Shown here: positions 32,242 to 41,149 of the stretch, piece by piece
Layout of the letters: each line of letters opens with the position of its first letter
How positions within the stretch are numbered: the stretch's first letter is position 1
Assembly: GCA_964538915.1 (NCBI GenBank)
Contig: CAZIFB010000003.1
Span: 1 to 64,000 of the forward strand
Source: JAEUHQ01 sp964538915
GTDB lineage: Bacteria; Planctomycetota; UBA1135; UBA2386
Length of the DNA stretch: 64,000 bases
Reading direction: 5' to 3'
Notes under the pieces: generated by a model
The model's database searches: none
What the model was told of the DNA's origin: nothing
The model's input: only the letters and a program-made list of their open reading frames with translations
Translations under genes and position numbers: made by a program

Positions 32242-34429
32242 ACGGGCGCGGCGAGCGCGGCACGTTCACGAAGCCGTCGACGCCTTCGGTGACCACGACC
32301 GACGCGCCGATCGGCACGCCTTCGACGACCTGGGTCTTGCCGGTCTTCGGCCAGAAGACCTCGATGCGCTCGATGCGGTCCGAGCTGCCGAGGCCAATCC
32401 TGCCGAGGCCAATCCTGCCGAGGCCGATCGTCTGGCGCAGCGGGTTGCTGCCGAAACTGCCGCCGGTGTTCACGTGGCGGCGGATCGTCCGTGTCGCGTC
32501 GCCGATTCGTGCAACGACGCGGATCTGCGCGCCGATCGCGCAGCGCACGCTGTCCGTGCCGACGAGCCGCACGACGACGTGGCCGTTCCCGAAGCCGGGG
32601 TTCTCGTACAGCATGTCGTGGTAGGCGTCGCCGGGATACGCGCCGCCGACGACCTCGAAGACGTCGAGATCACCGTCGTCGTCGAGGTCGGCGAACGCGA
32701 CGCCGTGCCCCTTCTGCAGGTGGCCGAAGCCGCCGGGGATCGTGACGTCCTCGAAGCCGCGCCCCTCGGCGTTGCGGAACATCAGGTTCGGCATCAGGCT
32801 CGCGTATTCGGGGTCGCCGGTGCCGAGGTAGAAGTCGAGCCAGCCGTCGTTGTCGAGGTCGCCGAAGTTGCAGCCCATCGGCATCGCGGCCTGCACGAAG
32901 CCGAAGCGCTTCGCCATGTCCTCGAAGCCGCCCTTCCCGTCGCCGCGGTAGATGCGCAGCGTGTCGTGGCGCAGCGAACCGCCGACGAGATCCGACGCGA
33001 GGTGCGCGATCGTCGTGTCGTAGTTGGCGACGAACAGGTCCAGCACGCCGTCGTCGTCGAAGTCCCAGAACCACGTGCCGAACGCCGCGCGCGGCCCTGT
33101 GACGCCGGCCTTGGCCGCGACGTCCTCGAAGGTGCCGTCGCCGCGGTTCCGATAGAGGCGGTTGTCGCCGTCGAAGTTGCCGACGAAGAGATCGGGCCAG
33201 CGATCGCCGTCGAAGTCGCCCCACACAGCGCCCTTGCAGTACGCGTCGTTCGTGACGCCCGCCGCGGCGGCGACGTCGACGAACTTGCCGTTGCCTTCGT
33301 TGCGCCAGAGCTGTGACGCACAACGGATGCGCGCCGAGCTCTCGGCACCGACGAACAGGTCGAGGTCGCCGTCGTTGTCGTAGTCCGCGAACGCGCCGAC
33401 CTGCGTCGGGAACTGCCGTTCGCCGAGCCCCGCGTCGAACGTGACGTCGGTGAACCGGCCGTGGCCGTCGTTCTGCAGGAGCGAACACGGCAGGCGGCCG
33501 TGCTCGAACCACCACGCACCGCGCAGCACGAGCAGGTCGAGGTCGCCGTCGTTGTCGTAGTCGGCGTGCACGACGTTCAGACCGCCGGTGATGCCCGTGA
33601 GCCCGGCATCACGCGTGCGATCCTCGAAGCGCCCGTCCGCCACGCGGCGGAAGAAGCGCAGTTGGCCGTGCGGCGCCCAGTCGGACACGACCACGTCGAG
33701 CGCACCGTCGCCGTCGAAGTCGTCGATCGCGACGCCGCCCGCCGTGCCGAACGTGTCGAGGCCGACCTTGGGCGCCACGTTGAGGAAGCGAGGAAACTTC
33801 GTCCGCGCGGCGAACGCCGTCGCCGGCAGCCGCTCCGCGGCCGGCACGCCGTCGGGCCACGTGCCGAGCGTCATGTGCGCGATGTTGAGCAGCCACCGCG
33901 CGGCGTGGTGCCAGTAGTCGTCGCGGTCGGTGTTGTTCAGCACTTCGAGGAGACACGCGATCGCCTTCGTGCTGCCTTCCGTCTTGTCGTGCAGGCCGCC
34001 ACCGGCGATCGGCAGGATGCAGGAGTCCTCGTTGTGCCGCGCGCAGCAGTTCTCCGTCTCGCCGAGGCGCAGGTACGCGACGCCGAGCTGGAAGCACGTG
34101 CCCACCATCGCCGCGTAGTCGGCCTTCAGCGAGCCGTCGCGCAGCCGGTCGCGCGCCTCCTGCAGGATGCCGATGCCGCGACGCTCGTCGCCGAGCCGCA
34201 GCGCCGCCATGCCCGCGTCGAACCGCATCTGCCAGGGCGCCGCCGCACCCGCCTTCTGCAGAGCCTCGTCGAGTTCGGAAGCCCGGCGGCGGCCGAAGAA
34301 CGGATTGTCCTGCTCCGCCTCGGCCGCTCGTTCGGCGAGCAGCTCGACCATGCGTTCGTGGCTCGTGCGCTGCGCGGACGCCGGCACACACACGATCACG
34401 GTCGTCAGGACGGAGGCCGGCCAACGCAT
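32228..34429 (-). CDS. Secreted FG-GAP/VCBS repeat protein with ASPIC-UnbV end
   Basis: The 733-residue protein has a signal peptide (MRWPASVLTTVIVCVPASA), an N-terminal helical region with TPR-like character, then seven FG-GAP/VCBS repeats with calcium-type DxDxDG loops (for example DFDGDGALDVVV, DYDNDGDLDLLV, DLDNDGWLDFYL), and an ASPIC/UnbV-type end with RIERIEVFWPKTGK. A beta-propeller at the cell surface is expected. The C-terminal segment RQTIGLGRIGLGRIGLGSS contains the in-frame triplicated unit described at 32385. The start is the ATG of the signal peptide; the frame is open further upstream. It is divergent from the AI-2E exporter gene. Confidence 0.9.
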   Translation of the reverse strand: MRWPASVLTTVIVCVPASAQRTSHERMVELLAERAAEAEQDNPFFGRRRASELDEALQKAGAAAPWQMRFDAGMAALRLGDERRGIGILQEARDRLRDGSLKADYAAMVGTCFQLGVAYLRLGETENCCARHNEDSCILPIAGGGLHDKTEGSTKAIACLLEVLNNTDRDDYWHHAARWLLNIAHMTLGTWPDGVPAAERLPATAFAARTKFPRFLNVAPKVGLDTFGTAGGVAIDDFDGDGALDVVVSDWAPHGQLRFFRRVADGRFEDRTRDAGLTGITGGLNVVHADYDNDGDLDLLVLRGAWWFEHGRLPCSLLQNDGHGRFTDVTFDAGLGERQFPTQVGAFADYDNDGDLDLFVGAESSARIRCASQLWRNEGNGKFVDVAAAAGVTNDAYCKGAVWGDFDGDRWPDLFVGNFDGDNRLYRNRGDGTFEDVAAKAGVTGPRAAFGTWFWDFDDDGVLDLFVANYDTTIAHLASDLVGGSLRHDTLRIYRGDGKGGFEDMAKRFGFVQAAMPMGCNFGDLDNDGWLDFYLGTGDPEYASLMPNLMFRNAEGRGFEDVTIPGGFGHLQKGHGVAFADLDDDGDLDVFEVVGGAYPGDAYHDMLYENPGFGNGHVVVRLVGTDSVRCAIGAQIRVVARIGDATRTIRRHVNTGGSFGSNPLRQTIGLGRIGLGRIGLGSSDRIERIEVFWPKTGKTQVVEGVPIGASVVVTEGVDGFVNVPRSPRPFTGR
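32385..32429. repeat. 15-base tandem repeat, three copies, inside the UnbV-like domain
   Basis: The unit CTGCCGAGGCCAATC occurs at 385-399 and 400-414 and, with one change (CTGCCGAGGCCGATC), at 415-429. In the minus-strand gene it encodes the five-residue unit IGLGR three times (GLGRIGLGRIGLG). The repeat keeps the reading frame, so the number of copies can change without breaking the protein. Confidence 0.9.
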
Positions 34430-34493
34430 GCCCGCATCATGCCGGCGAACGCGCTGGCGGTCGCGGCGCGACTTGCGTACGGTCCGCGGCCTG

Positions 34494-35696
34494 ATGTCGG
34501 ACAGCACGGAAACACCGGAGAAGAGCCTGCCGCCTCCCTGGGACCGCATCTTCTCGCTCGCCACACGAGCCTTCGTGTGGGTCCTCCTCATCGCGATCCT
34601 CTGGGTCCTGCGACCCTTCATGCTGCTGATCTTCCTGACGTTCGTGTTCGCCTACATCCAGGCGCACGGCGTCGACGGGCTGCAGCACCGGATCAAGAAC
34701 CGGGCGATCCGCGTGACCTTCGTCGGCCTCGTCTTCCTCGGCACGCTGGCCGCCACCGGCTTCACACTGTTCCCGCAGGTGAAGGAGCAGGCCGAGACCG
34801 CGTGGGAGAACCGGCACAAGTACGCGAACGACGCCGACCGCGAACTCGTCAAGTTCCTGAAGAAGTACCCGTCCGCGTACGACTCGCTGCAGAAGCGCAG
34901 CGCCGCCTTCAAGGAGATCGGCGACGCGGCCAGCGGCACGACGGAGGGAGGCGAGCACCCGGTCCGCACGCCGCCGCCGAGCGCCGGCAACGACGACAAG
35001 GCCAAGCCGCAGGCCCCAGCCGAACTGCATCCGATCCGGGACGTGCTCGCGAACGTCCAGAACGATCTCGCCGACAACGCCCTCGCCTTCGGCCAGTCGG
35101 TGCTCGGTTACGCCTCGTCGTTCCTCTTGTCGCTGCTCTTCTCGTTCCTGATCGTGCTGGACCTGCCGAAGCTGAAGCGCAGCATCCAGGGCCTGTCGAA
35201 GACGAAGATCGGGTTCATCTACGACGAGGTCGCCGACAACATCGCCGGCTTCGGCCGGGTGCTCGGCCGCGCGCTCGAGGCGCAGCTCTTCATCGCCGCG
35301 TGCAACACGATCCTCACCGCGATCGGCGTGTGGATGATGGGTCTGCCGAACCTGCTCGTCCTGTCGACGATCGTGTTCTTCTGCAGCTTCATCCCCGTCG
35401 TCGGCACGTTCATCAGCTCGACCCCGATCTGCCTCCTCGCGCTGCAGTCGGACGGCGTCGGCGCGATGGTGCTCGCGATCGTGCTGATCTGCGCGATCCA
35501 CGCGCTCGAGACCTACGTGCTGAACCCGCAGATCTACGGGCACCACATGCACATGAACCCGGTGCTCGTTCTCATCGTGCTGACGATCGGCGGCAAGCTG
35601 TTCGGCGTGTGGGGCCTCGTGCTCGGCATCCCGATCGTGAACTACTTCTTCCGCCACGCGATCCGCTACAAGTCGGAGCGGCCCGTCGAGACCTGA
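34494..35696 (+). CDS. AI-2E family (PerM-like) membrane transporter
   Basis: The 400-residue protein has hydrophobic blocks FVWVLLIAILWVLRPFMLL at the N-terminus and VVFLCSFIPVVGTF-like segments near 300, with the conserved ending VWGLVLGIPIVNYFF typical of the AI-2E/PerM/YdiK family. About seven membrane spans are likely. A roughly 100-residue soluble part between spans (containing TPPPSAGNDDKAKPQAP) is longer than usual. The substrate is unknown; members export small molecules or sodium. The start MSDSTETPE was chosen at ATG 34494; 64 bases separate it from the divergent UnbV gene. Confidence 0.85.
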   Translation: MSDSTETPEKSLPPPWDRIFSLATRAFVWVLLIAILWVLRPFMLLIFLTFVFAYIQAHGVDGLQHRIKNRAIRVTFVGLVFLGTLAATGFTLFPQVKEQAETAWENRHKYANDADRELVKFLKKYPSAYDSLQKRSAAFKEIGDAASGTTEGGEHPVRTPPPSAGNDDKAKPQAPAELHPIRDVLANVQNDLADNALAFGQSVLGYASSFLLSLLFSFLIVLDLPKLKRSIQGLSKTKIGFIYDEVADNIAGFGRVLGRALEAQLFIAACNTILTAIGVWMMGLPNLLVLSTIVFFCSFIPVVGTFISSTPICLLALQSDGVGAMVLAIVLICAIHALETYVLNPQIYGHHMHMNPVLVLIVLTIGGKLFGVWGLVLGIPIVNYFFRHAIRYKSERPVET

Positions 35697-35708
35697 CGAC
35701 CGACGGCG

Positions 35709-36503
35709 TCAGGCGGTGACGAACGGGTCGCGGTCGCTCGCCGCGATCCGCACGTCGAGGTCCCTGCCGAACGCCGAGCGCAGCCGCCGCTTCAGAACCG
35801 GAAGGAAGCCGCGCTCCGTGTTGCTGTGTCCGGCGCACACGACCGCGATGCCCGCCGCGGTCGCCGCCAGCGCATCGTGATGCGACAGTTCGCCGGTGAC
35901 CCAGACGTCGGCGCGTTCGCCGCGCAGCACCGAAGCGCCCGCACCCGCCGCGACGGCGATCGTGCGCACCGCGGCCTTCTTCCGTTCCGGCAGTGCGACG
36001 CGCAGGTCGCGGACCCGCAGGTGGCGGCGCAGCCGCTGCAGCAGCGCCTGGAACGGGATCGCCTTGCCGACCGAGACGACGCGGCCGAACTCGCCGGCGC
36101 CGCAAGGCCGCACTTCCTGCGGCACGGCGCCGTCGAGCACGCCCTCGACGAGCCAGTCCGCGAGGCCGCTCGGCGCCGCGTCGAGTGCCGTGTGCGGCGA
36201 ATACACCGCGAATCCCGCCGCCGCCGCGGCCAACAGGACACGCTGTCGCGGATCGTCGTGCACGAGGCGCTTCACCGGCTGGAAGATCGGCGGGTGGTAG
36301 CTGACGACGAGGTCCGCGCGCGCCTTCTTCGCCTCGGCGACCACCGGTTCGGTGAGGTCGATCGTCAGCAGGACGCGGCGGACGGCGCCCGCACGGGCAC
36401 GCGGCTGCAGCAAGAGCCCGGTGTTGTCCCAGTCGGCCGCGAGTTCGAGCGGTGCGATCTCGTGCAGGATGTCGACGACTTCGATCAGCGAAGGGGCGGG
36501 CAT
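35709..36503 (-). CDS. Nif3/YbgI dinuclear metal centre protein
   Basis: The 264-residue protein has the Nif3 motifs WDNTGLLL, VSYHPPIF, SPHTALDAA, ELSHHDALA and CAGHSNTERG, which supply the His, Asp and Glu ligands of the two metals. The family is also annotated as GTP cyclohydrolase 1 type 2, but the activity is not settled. It lies 7 bases downstream of the inactive M16 peptidase gene and ends the five-gene unit manA-pseudouridine synthase-M16-M16-nif3. Confidence 0.92.
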   Translation of the reverse strand: MPAPSLIEVVDILHEIAPLELAADWDNTGLLLQPRARAGAVRRVLLTIDLTEPVVAEAKKARADLVVSYHPPIFQPVKRLVHDDPRQRVLLAAAAAGFAVYSPHTALDAAPSGLADWLVEGVLDGAVPQEVRPCGAGEFGRVVSVGKAIPFQALLQRLRRHLRVRDLRVALPERKKAAVRTIAVAAGAGASVLRGERADVWVTGELSHHDALAATAAGIAVVCAGHSNTERGFLPVLKRRLRSAFGRDLDVRIAASDRDPFVTA

Positions 36504-36510
36504 GGCGATC

Positions 36511-37761
36511 TCACGACGCGCCGGCGCTCACCACGACGAGCCGGTCGGGGTGGAGGTGGCGTTCGGCCGCTTCGCGGACCTGCTCGGGCGTGATCGCGCG
36601 GACGATGTCCGGGTACCGCTGCAGGAAGTCGAAGCCGAGACCGAAGCGGCGAGCGCGGATGGCATACGCCGCGAGGTTGGTGTTGCGCTCGAGGCCGAAC
36701 ACGAAGCTGCCGGTGAGGTAGTCCTTCACGTCCTGCAACTCCTGCTGGCCCGGCGGCTCGCTCCGGATGCGGTGAATCTCGGTGAGGAAACCGTCGATCG
36801 CCTTCTGGCGGTGCTCCGGCGACGTGCCGATGTACGCGGTGAACGTGCCCGGTTCCTCGCCGGCGCTCGCCGTGATGCCCGCGCTGACCGCGTAGCAGAG
36901 GCCCTGTTCGTCGCGCAACTTCTTCGAGACGCGCGACGTGAAACCCGGCCCGGTGCCGAGCACGTGGTCCATCAACGACAGCACGTAGAAGTCCGGGTGC
37001 GTGCGGCGGATGCCGACGTGTCCGAGGAACACGTGCACCTGCTCGCGCGACATCGGCAGGTGCGCATCGCGCGAAGTCGCCGCGAGATCGACGTCGGCCA
37101 TCGGCACGTGCTTGCCGGGCTTGCCGCGGAAGCGGCCGAAGACCTTGGTGAGCTGGTCGAGCAGGCGATCGGGCTCCATCGGGCCGGCCGCCGCGACGAA
37201 CCCGCCCGCGGGGCGGAACCACGTGTCGTGGAAGGCGCGCAGGTCCTTCGGCTTCAGCTTGCCGAGCGAACGCACCGTGCCGTGCGGCGGCCGTCCGAGC
37301 GGGTGATCGCCGTAGATCTCGCGACGGAACCGGCGCGCGGCGACGCTGCGCGGGTCGTCCTCTTCGGCGCGGATCTCCGTCATGATCTCGGCCTGCACGC
37401 GGCGCACTTCGCGACCCGGGAACTCCGGCTCGAGCACCATCTCGCGCAGCAGGTCGAGCGCGTCCTTCTGCGAGGCCGCCGGCCCCATCACGACGCCGCC
37501 GCGCGCGTTGCCTTCCATCGAGGCGCCGATGCGTTCGACGGCGGCCGCGAGTCCCAGTGCGTCGTGGTGCGACGTGCCCTCGTCGAGGCACTCGCCAACG
37601 AGGTGCGCGAGGCCGGAGCGATCCTCGGGCTCGTCGCCGGGACGGATGTCCAGCGACACCGCGCACGCGAACGTGCGTACGCGCGGGTTGTGCACGGCGA
37701 GAAGCGTGAGGCCGGACGGCAGTTCGCGCTCGGCGATCGACAGGCGGAGGGAATCGCTCAT
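36511..37761 (-). CDS. M16-family peptidase-like subunit lacking the zinc motif
   Basis: The 416-residue protein has the M16 fold (PSGLTLLAVHNP, RFGLGFDF, EVREAAERHL near the end) but its motif region reads GLAHLVGECLDEGT instead of HxxEH: the first His is kept, Glu is followed by Cys, so zinc cannot be held normally. In mitochondrial processing peptidase and bacterial pairs one M16 subunit is inactive and partners an active one. That is probably its role with the next gene (37758), which overlaps it by 4 bases (ATGA). Confidence 0.87.
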   Translation of the reverse strand: MSDSLRLSIAERELPSGLTLLAVHNPRVRTFACAVSLDIRPGDEPEDRSGLAHLVGECLDEGTSHHDALGLAAAVERIGASMEGNARGGVVMGPAASQKDALDLLREMVLEPEFPGREVRRVQAEIMTEIRAEEDDPRSVAARRFRREIYGDHPLGRPPHGTVRSLGKLKPKDLRAFHDTWFRPAGGFVAAAGPMEPDRLLDQLTKVFGRFRGKPGKHVPMADVDLAATSRDAHLPMSREQVHVFLGHVGIRRTHPDFYVLSLMDHVLGTGPGFTSRVSKKLRDEQGLCYAVSAGITASAGEEPGTFTAYIGTSPEHRQKAIDGFLTEIHRIRSEPPGQQELQDVKDYLTGSFVFGLERNTNLAAYAIRARRFGLGFDFLQRYPDIVRAITPEQVREAAERHLHPDRLVVVSAGAS

Positions 37762-39104
37762 CGACGCTTCCTCCGGGCCCGCTCGGCCTTCCTGACCGGC
37801 GCGCGCCCCTTGCGCGACGGCACCTTCGCCGTAGCCGGCACCGCGGTGACGATCGCCGCGCGGTCGAAGTCGAGGTACTTCGCCGCGGCCTCGCGCAGCT
37901 CCTTCTGCGTCAGCGAGTCGTACGTCGGCAGCACGTTCGCGAGCGTGCGGAACCCGTCCGGCGTCCCGGCCTCGAAGCGGGCGAGCTTCATCGCGAGATC
38001 GAGCACCGCCTCGTCCTGGAACAGGAACGACGACCGGATCTGCGCCCGGATGCGCTCCAGGTCCTTCTTGCCGACGCCTTCTTCGACCTGCTTGCCGATC
38101 TCCTCACGCACGATCGCCTCGACGCGGGCGAGGCTCGCGCCTTCGCGCAGTTCGAACAGCAGGAAGATCGCGCCCGGATCCTGCCGCGTCTCGTTCATGA
38201 CGCTCACCTCCGTGACGAGCTCCTCCTTCAGAACGAGGCGGCGGTAGAGGCGGCTGTTCTTGCTGTTGCCGAGGTCGTGCGCGATCACGTCGAGCGCGTA
38301 GTCGTCGCGTTCCCCCATGCGGCACGTCGGGAAGCCGATGCAGAGGCGCGTGACCGAGTGCGGTGTGCGCAGGCACGCCCGCCGTTCGCCGACCGGCGCG
38401 GGCTCGCGGATCGGCTCTTCCCGTTCGGCGACGCGCGGCAGACTGCCGAACAGCTCGCGGATGCGTGCGGCGGTGCGCGCCTTGTCGATCGCACCGACGA
38501 CGACGAGGAACGCGCGGTTCGGGCCGTAGTGGCGCGTGTAGTAGTCGCGCATCTGCTGCACGGACAGGCGTTCGAGGTCCTGGCGCCAGCCGATCACCGG
38601 GTGGTGGTACGGGTGCACCTGGTAGATCAGCGACTCGGTGGCCTGGTAGAGCGGCCGCCACGGGTCGTCCTCGCCCATCGCGAGCTCTTCGAGAACGACG
38701 TTCTTCTCGCTCGCGAACTCGCGCGGGTCGAGCAGGCACTCGCGCATGCGGCTCGCCTCGATCTCGAGCGCCGTCTCCCAGCGATCGGCCGCCATCGCGA
38801 AGTAGTACGCGGTGCTGTCGTTGTCGGTGAACGCGTTGTTGCTGCCGCCCATCTTGCTGGTCAGCAGGTCGATCTGGCCCTTCGGGTAGCGGTCTGTCCC
38901 CTTGAACATCATGTGTTCGAGGAAGTGCGACACCCCCGTCTCGCCGGTCTTCTCGTCGCGCGCGCCGATCCGGTACCACAGCAGCGACGCCACCACCGGC
39001 AGCGGGCCGCGTTCGACCAGGAGTGCGCGGAAGCCGTTCTCGAGCTCGACGATCTCGACGTCCGGCAACATCGCCGCTTCGATCCCTCCGTCGCGTTCGC
39101 TCAT
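37758..39104 (-). CDS. M16-family zinc peptidase, active subunit
   Basis: The 448-residue protein has the inverted zinc motif HFLEH (60-64) and the distal Glu in NVVLEELAMGEDDP, the pattern of pitrilysin-type peptidases. The C-terminal half is the second homologous domain (APVGERRACLRTPHSVTRL, FLFQDEAVLDLAMKLARFE). The end is very basic (APVRKAERARRKRR). It probably acts as a heterodimer with the neighbour. No signal peptide is seen, so it is cytoplasmic or peripheral. It overlaps the pseudouridine synthase gene upstream by 4 bases. Confidence 0.9.
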   Translation of the reverse strand: MSERDGGIEAAMLPDVEIVELENGFRALLVERGPLPVVASLLWYRIGARDEKTGETGVSHFLEHMMFKGTDRYPKGQIDLLTSKMGGSNNAFTDNDSTAYYFAMAADRWETALEIEASRMRECLLDPREFASEKNVVLEELAMGEDDPWRPLYQATESLIYQVHPYHHPVIGWRQDLERLSVQQMRDYYTRHYGPNRAFLVVVGAIDKARTAARIRELFGSLPRVAEREEPIREPAPVGERRACLRTPHSVTRLCIGFPTCRMGERDDYALDVIAHDLGNSKNSRLYRRLVLKEELVTEVSVMNETRQDPGAIFLLFELREGASLARVEAIVREEIGKQVEEGVGKKDLERIRAQIRSSFLFQDEAVLDLAMKLARFEAGTPDGFRTLANVLPTYDSLTQKELREAAAKYLDFDRAAIVTAVPATAKVPSRKGRAPVRKAERARRKRR

Positions 39105-40066
39105 TCGCCCTCTCCCTTCGTCGTTGGTTCCACGTTGCCGCTGCGCGCGACTTCGCGCAACCGCTGCACCTCGTGGATCTGCAGGAAACGCCACTCGCCC
39201 GGGCTCAGCCCGTGCAGGTTCAGTTCGCCGATGCGGATGCGCTTCAGCTCCAGCACGGGGTGGCCGAGCTTCGCGAACACGCGGCGGATCTCGCGGTTCT
39301 TGCCCTCGCGCAACGTCACACGGAGGTGCGTCTTCTCCTTGCCGACGTGCTCGACGCGCGCGTTCATGCCCGCGGTCGGGCCTTCGGCGAGCCACACACC
39401 GCCGCGAGCCTTGTCGAGGTCCTGCTGCTGCACACGGCCGCGCAACACGACGGAGTAGAGCTTGGGCACGCCGTAACGCGGGTGCGTCATCTCGAGCGCG
39501 AACGATCCGTCGTTGGTCAGCAGGATCAGTCCTTCGCTGTCGAGGTCGAGCCGCCCCACCGTGAACAGGCGACCGCGCACCGTCGGCAGGTAGTCGATGA
39601 CGCGCTTCTTCTGTTCGTGACGCGCGTTCGTGCAGACGACGCCCTTCGGCTTGTTGAACAGGACGTAGACCGACCGCTCCGGCTGCACACGGTTGCCGTC
39701 GAAGCGAACGTCGTCGCGCTTGGGATCGACGCGCACGCCGAGTTCGGTGACGAGTTCGCCGTTCACCTCGACGCGCCCTTCGGCGATGAGTCCGTCGGCG
39801 GCGCGGCGGCTGCAGACTCCGGCCATCGCAAGGAAGTGGTTCAACCGGACCCTGCCGTCGTCGACGCCGGTCCCGGGCGGCGCCGTCGGCGTGACGACGA
39901 GGCCTTGCTGGCGACGCTTGCTGCGGCGGGGTTCGCTGCGGGGACCACCGAACGGACGGCGCGGACCCGACGGTCGCCCCGGACCAGATCCCGACCCCGA
40001 ACGCTGACCACCCCCGCTGCGCGACACGCGCTGGCCGGGACGACGATCTTCGTGACGACGTGCCAT
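39101..40066 (-). CDS. RluB/RsuA-family 23S/16S rRNA pseudouridine synthase
   Basis: The 321-residue protein starts with about 55 basic, Gly/Ser/Arg-rich residues, followed by an S4 RNA-binding domain (RLNHFLAMAGVCSRRAADGL) and the catalytic core with VGRLDLDSEGLILLTNDG, where the first Asp is the catalytic one. REGKNREIRRVFAKLG is the typical C-terminal block. The basic arm is longer than in E. coli RluB and probably binds rRNA. RluB, RluE and RluF/RsuA cannot be separated safely from sequence. It overlaps manA by one base (TGATG). Confidence 0.9.
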   Translation of the reverse strand: MARRHEDRRPGQRVSRSGGGQRSGSGSGPGRPSGPRRPFGGPRSEPRRSKRRQQGLVVTPTAPPGTGVDDGRVRLNHFLAMAGVCSRRAADGLIAEGRVEVNGELVTELGVRVDPKRDDVRFDGNRVQPERSVYVLFNKPKGVVCTNARHEQKKRVIDYLPTVRGRLFTVGRLDLDSEGLILLTNDGSFALEMTHPRYGVPKLYSVVLRGRVQQQDLDKARGGVWLAEGPTAGMNARVEHVGKEKTHLRVTLREGKNREIRRVFAKLGHPVLELKRIRIGELNLHGLSPGEWRFLQIHEVQRLREVARSGNVEPTTKGEGE

Positions 40067-41037
40067 CAACGACCTCCAGGACTCGCGATGGCCACGTCGA
40101 GGCGGCCGATCGAGGACAGGAACACACTCTCGACCGCCGCGGGCACGAGGACCGTGTCGCCGACCGTGAGCTGGATCGGCGCATCGTTGCCGCCCGATCG
40201 CCACCCCAGCATGCCGCGACCGCCGAGCACCGTCACCGTCGCGAAGCATCCGTTCGTCGCCAGCGTGAACGGACGCTGCAGTTCGTAGCGGCGCACGCGG
40301 AAGTGCTCCGTGGCGATCAGCTCGACCCCGCCGTCGGGCATGGCCTTCGGTTCGACGACCGGCCGCTCCGACGTGGCCGCCCGTTCGCCGAGTGCCGTCA
40401 CTGCGAGCGCCTTCTGCACGTGCACCTCACGCGGTCGGCCCCAGTCGTAGAGCCGGTACGTCACGTCGCTGTTCTGCTGCACCTCGAAGACGACGACGTC
40501 CGGCCCGATCGCGTGCACCGTGCCGGGCGGCACGTGGATCACGTCGCCGACGCGCGGACGGAACGCCCACAGCAGCTCCTCGACGGCCGGTGTGTGCGCG
40601 ACCTCGGCGAAGCGCTCGCGGGCGACACCCGGCCGGCAGCCGCGGATGATGCGCGCCTGCGGACCGGCCTGCAGCACGAGCCACGCTTCGTCCTTGCCGC
40701 TGTCGCCTTCGACCTTCGCCTGCACGTCGTCGGGATGCACCTGCACCGACAGAGCGTCGCGCGCGTCGATGAACTTGAGGAGCAGGGGGAAGCGGCCGCC
40801 GTGGCCGCGCGCGACACCGCGACCGAGCAGCGCTTCCGCGTCGGTGCGCATCACCTCCGCGAGCGAGCCGCCCCCGCGGAGCCCGCTGCTGCCTTCCGGG
40901 CGATCGAACAGCTCCCAGGTCTCGCCGATCGCTTCGCCCGGCGGCAGCGACAGGCCGAGGACCTGTTCCAACGCGCGGCCGCCCCAGACCTTGGGGAGTA
41001 CCTTGCGTTCGAGCAACATCGGTTTCAGGGCGGACAT
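40066..41037 (-). CDS. manA: Mannose-6-phosphate isomerase, class I
   Basis: The 323-residue enzyme interconverts mannose-6-phosphate and fructose-6-phosphate, feeding GDP-mannose synthesis or mannose use. Zinc-site motifs: LSVQVHPDD (Gln, His), KDEAWLVL (Glu), and GTVHAIGPDV (His). The Trp-rich start KVWGGRALEQVLG is typical. It leads a tightly spaced operon. A 112-base gap (41038-41149) upstream holds a GC hairpin (41053-41069) that on the minus strand lies in the leader of this gene. The genes after it share no obvious function with sugar metabolism. Confidence 0.93.
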   Translation of the reverse strand: MSALKPMLLERKVLPKVWGGRALEQVLGLSLPPGEAIGETWELFDRPEGSSGLRGGGSLAEVMRTDAEALLGRGVARGHGGRFPLLLKFIDARDALSVQVHPDDVQAKVEGDSGKDEAWLVLQAGPQARIIRGCRPGVARERFAEVAHTPAVEELLWAFRPRVGDVIHVPPGTVHAIGPDVVVFEVQQNSDVTYRLYDWGRPREVHVQKALAVTALGERAATSERPVVEPKAMPDGGVELIATEHFRVRRYELQRPFTLATNGCFATVTVLGGRGMLGWRSGGNDAPIQLTVGDTVLVPAAVESVFLSSIGRLDVAIASPGGR

Positions 41038-41052
41038 GCGCAGCAGGGCGGG

Positions 41053-41069
41053 GCGGGGCGAAACCCCGC
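41053..41069. terminator. GC-rich hairpin between the glycosyltransferase and manA genes
   Basis: GCGGGG (053-058) pairs with CCCCGC (064-069) around CGAAA. On the minus strand it lies 80 bases after the stop of the EF-hand glycosyltransferase gene and 16 bases before the manA start. There is no T-run on the minus strand, so it could be a weak terminator or an element of the manA leader. Confidence 0.4.
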
Positions 41070-41149
41070 ATTTCTAGCAACTGCGGCGTCCCCGTGCCAC
41101 GCGCATCTCCCGGCCGGTCCGGCGACCTCGATGGCGCCGGCGCATCGGG

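Noticed and set aside
39105..40184. A 360-codon N-terminal extension of the active M16 peptidase
   Set aside because: It is a different-frame reading of the pseudouridine synthase gene and is not protein-like; the M16 start is the ATG at 39104.
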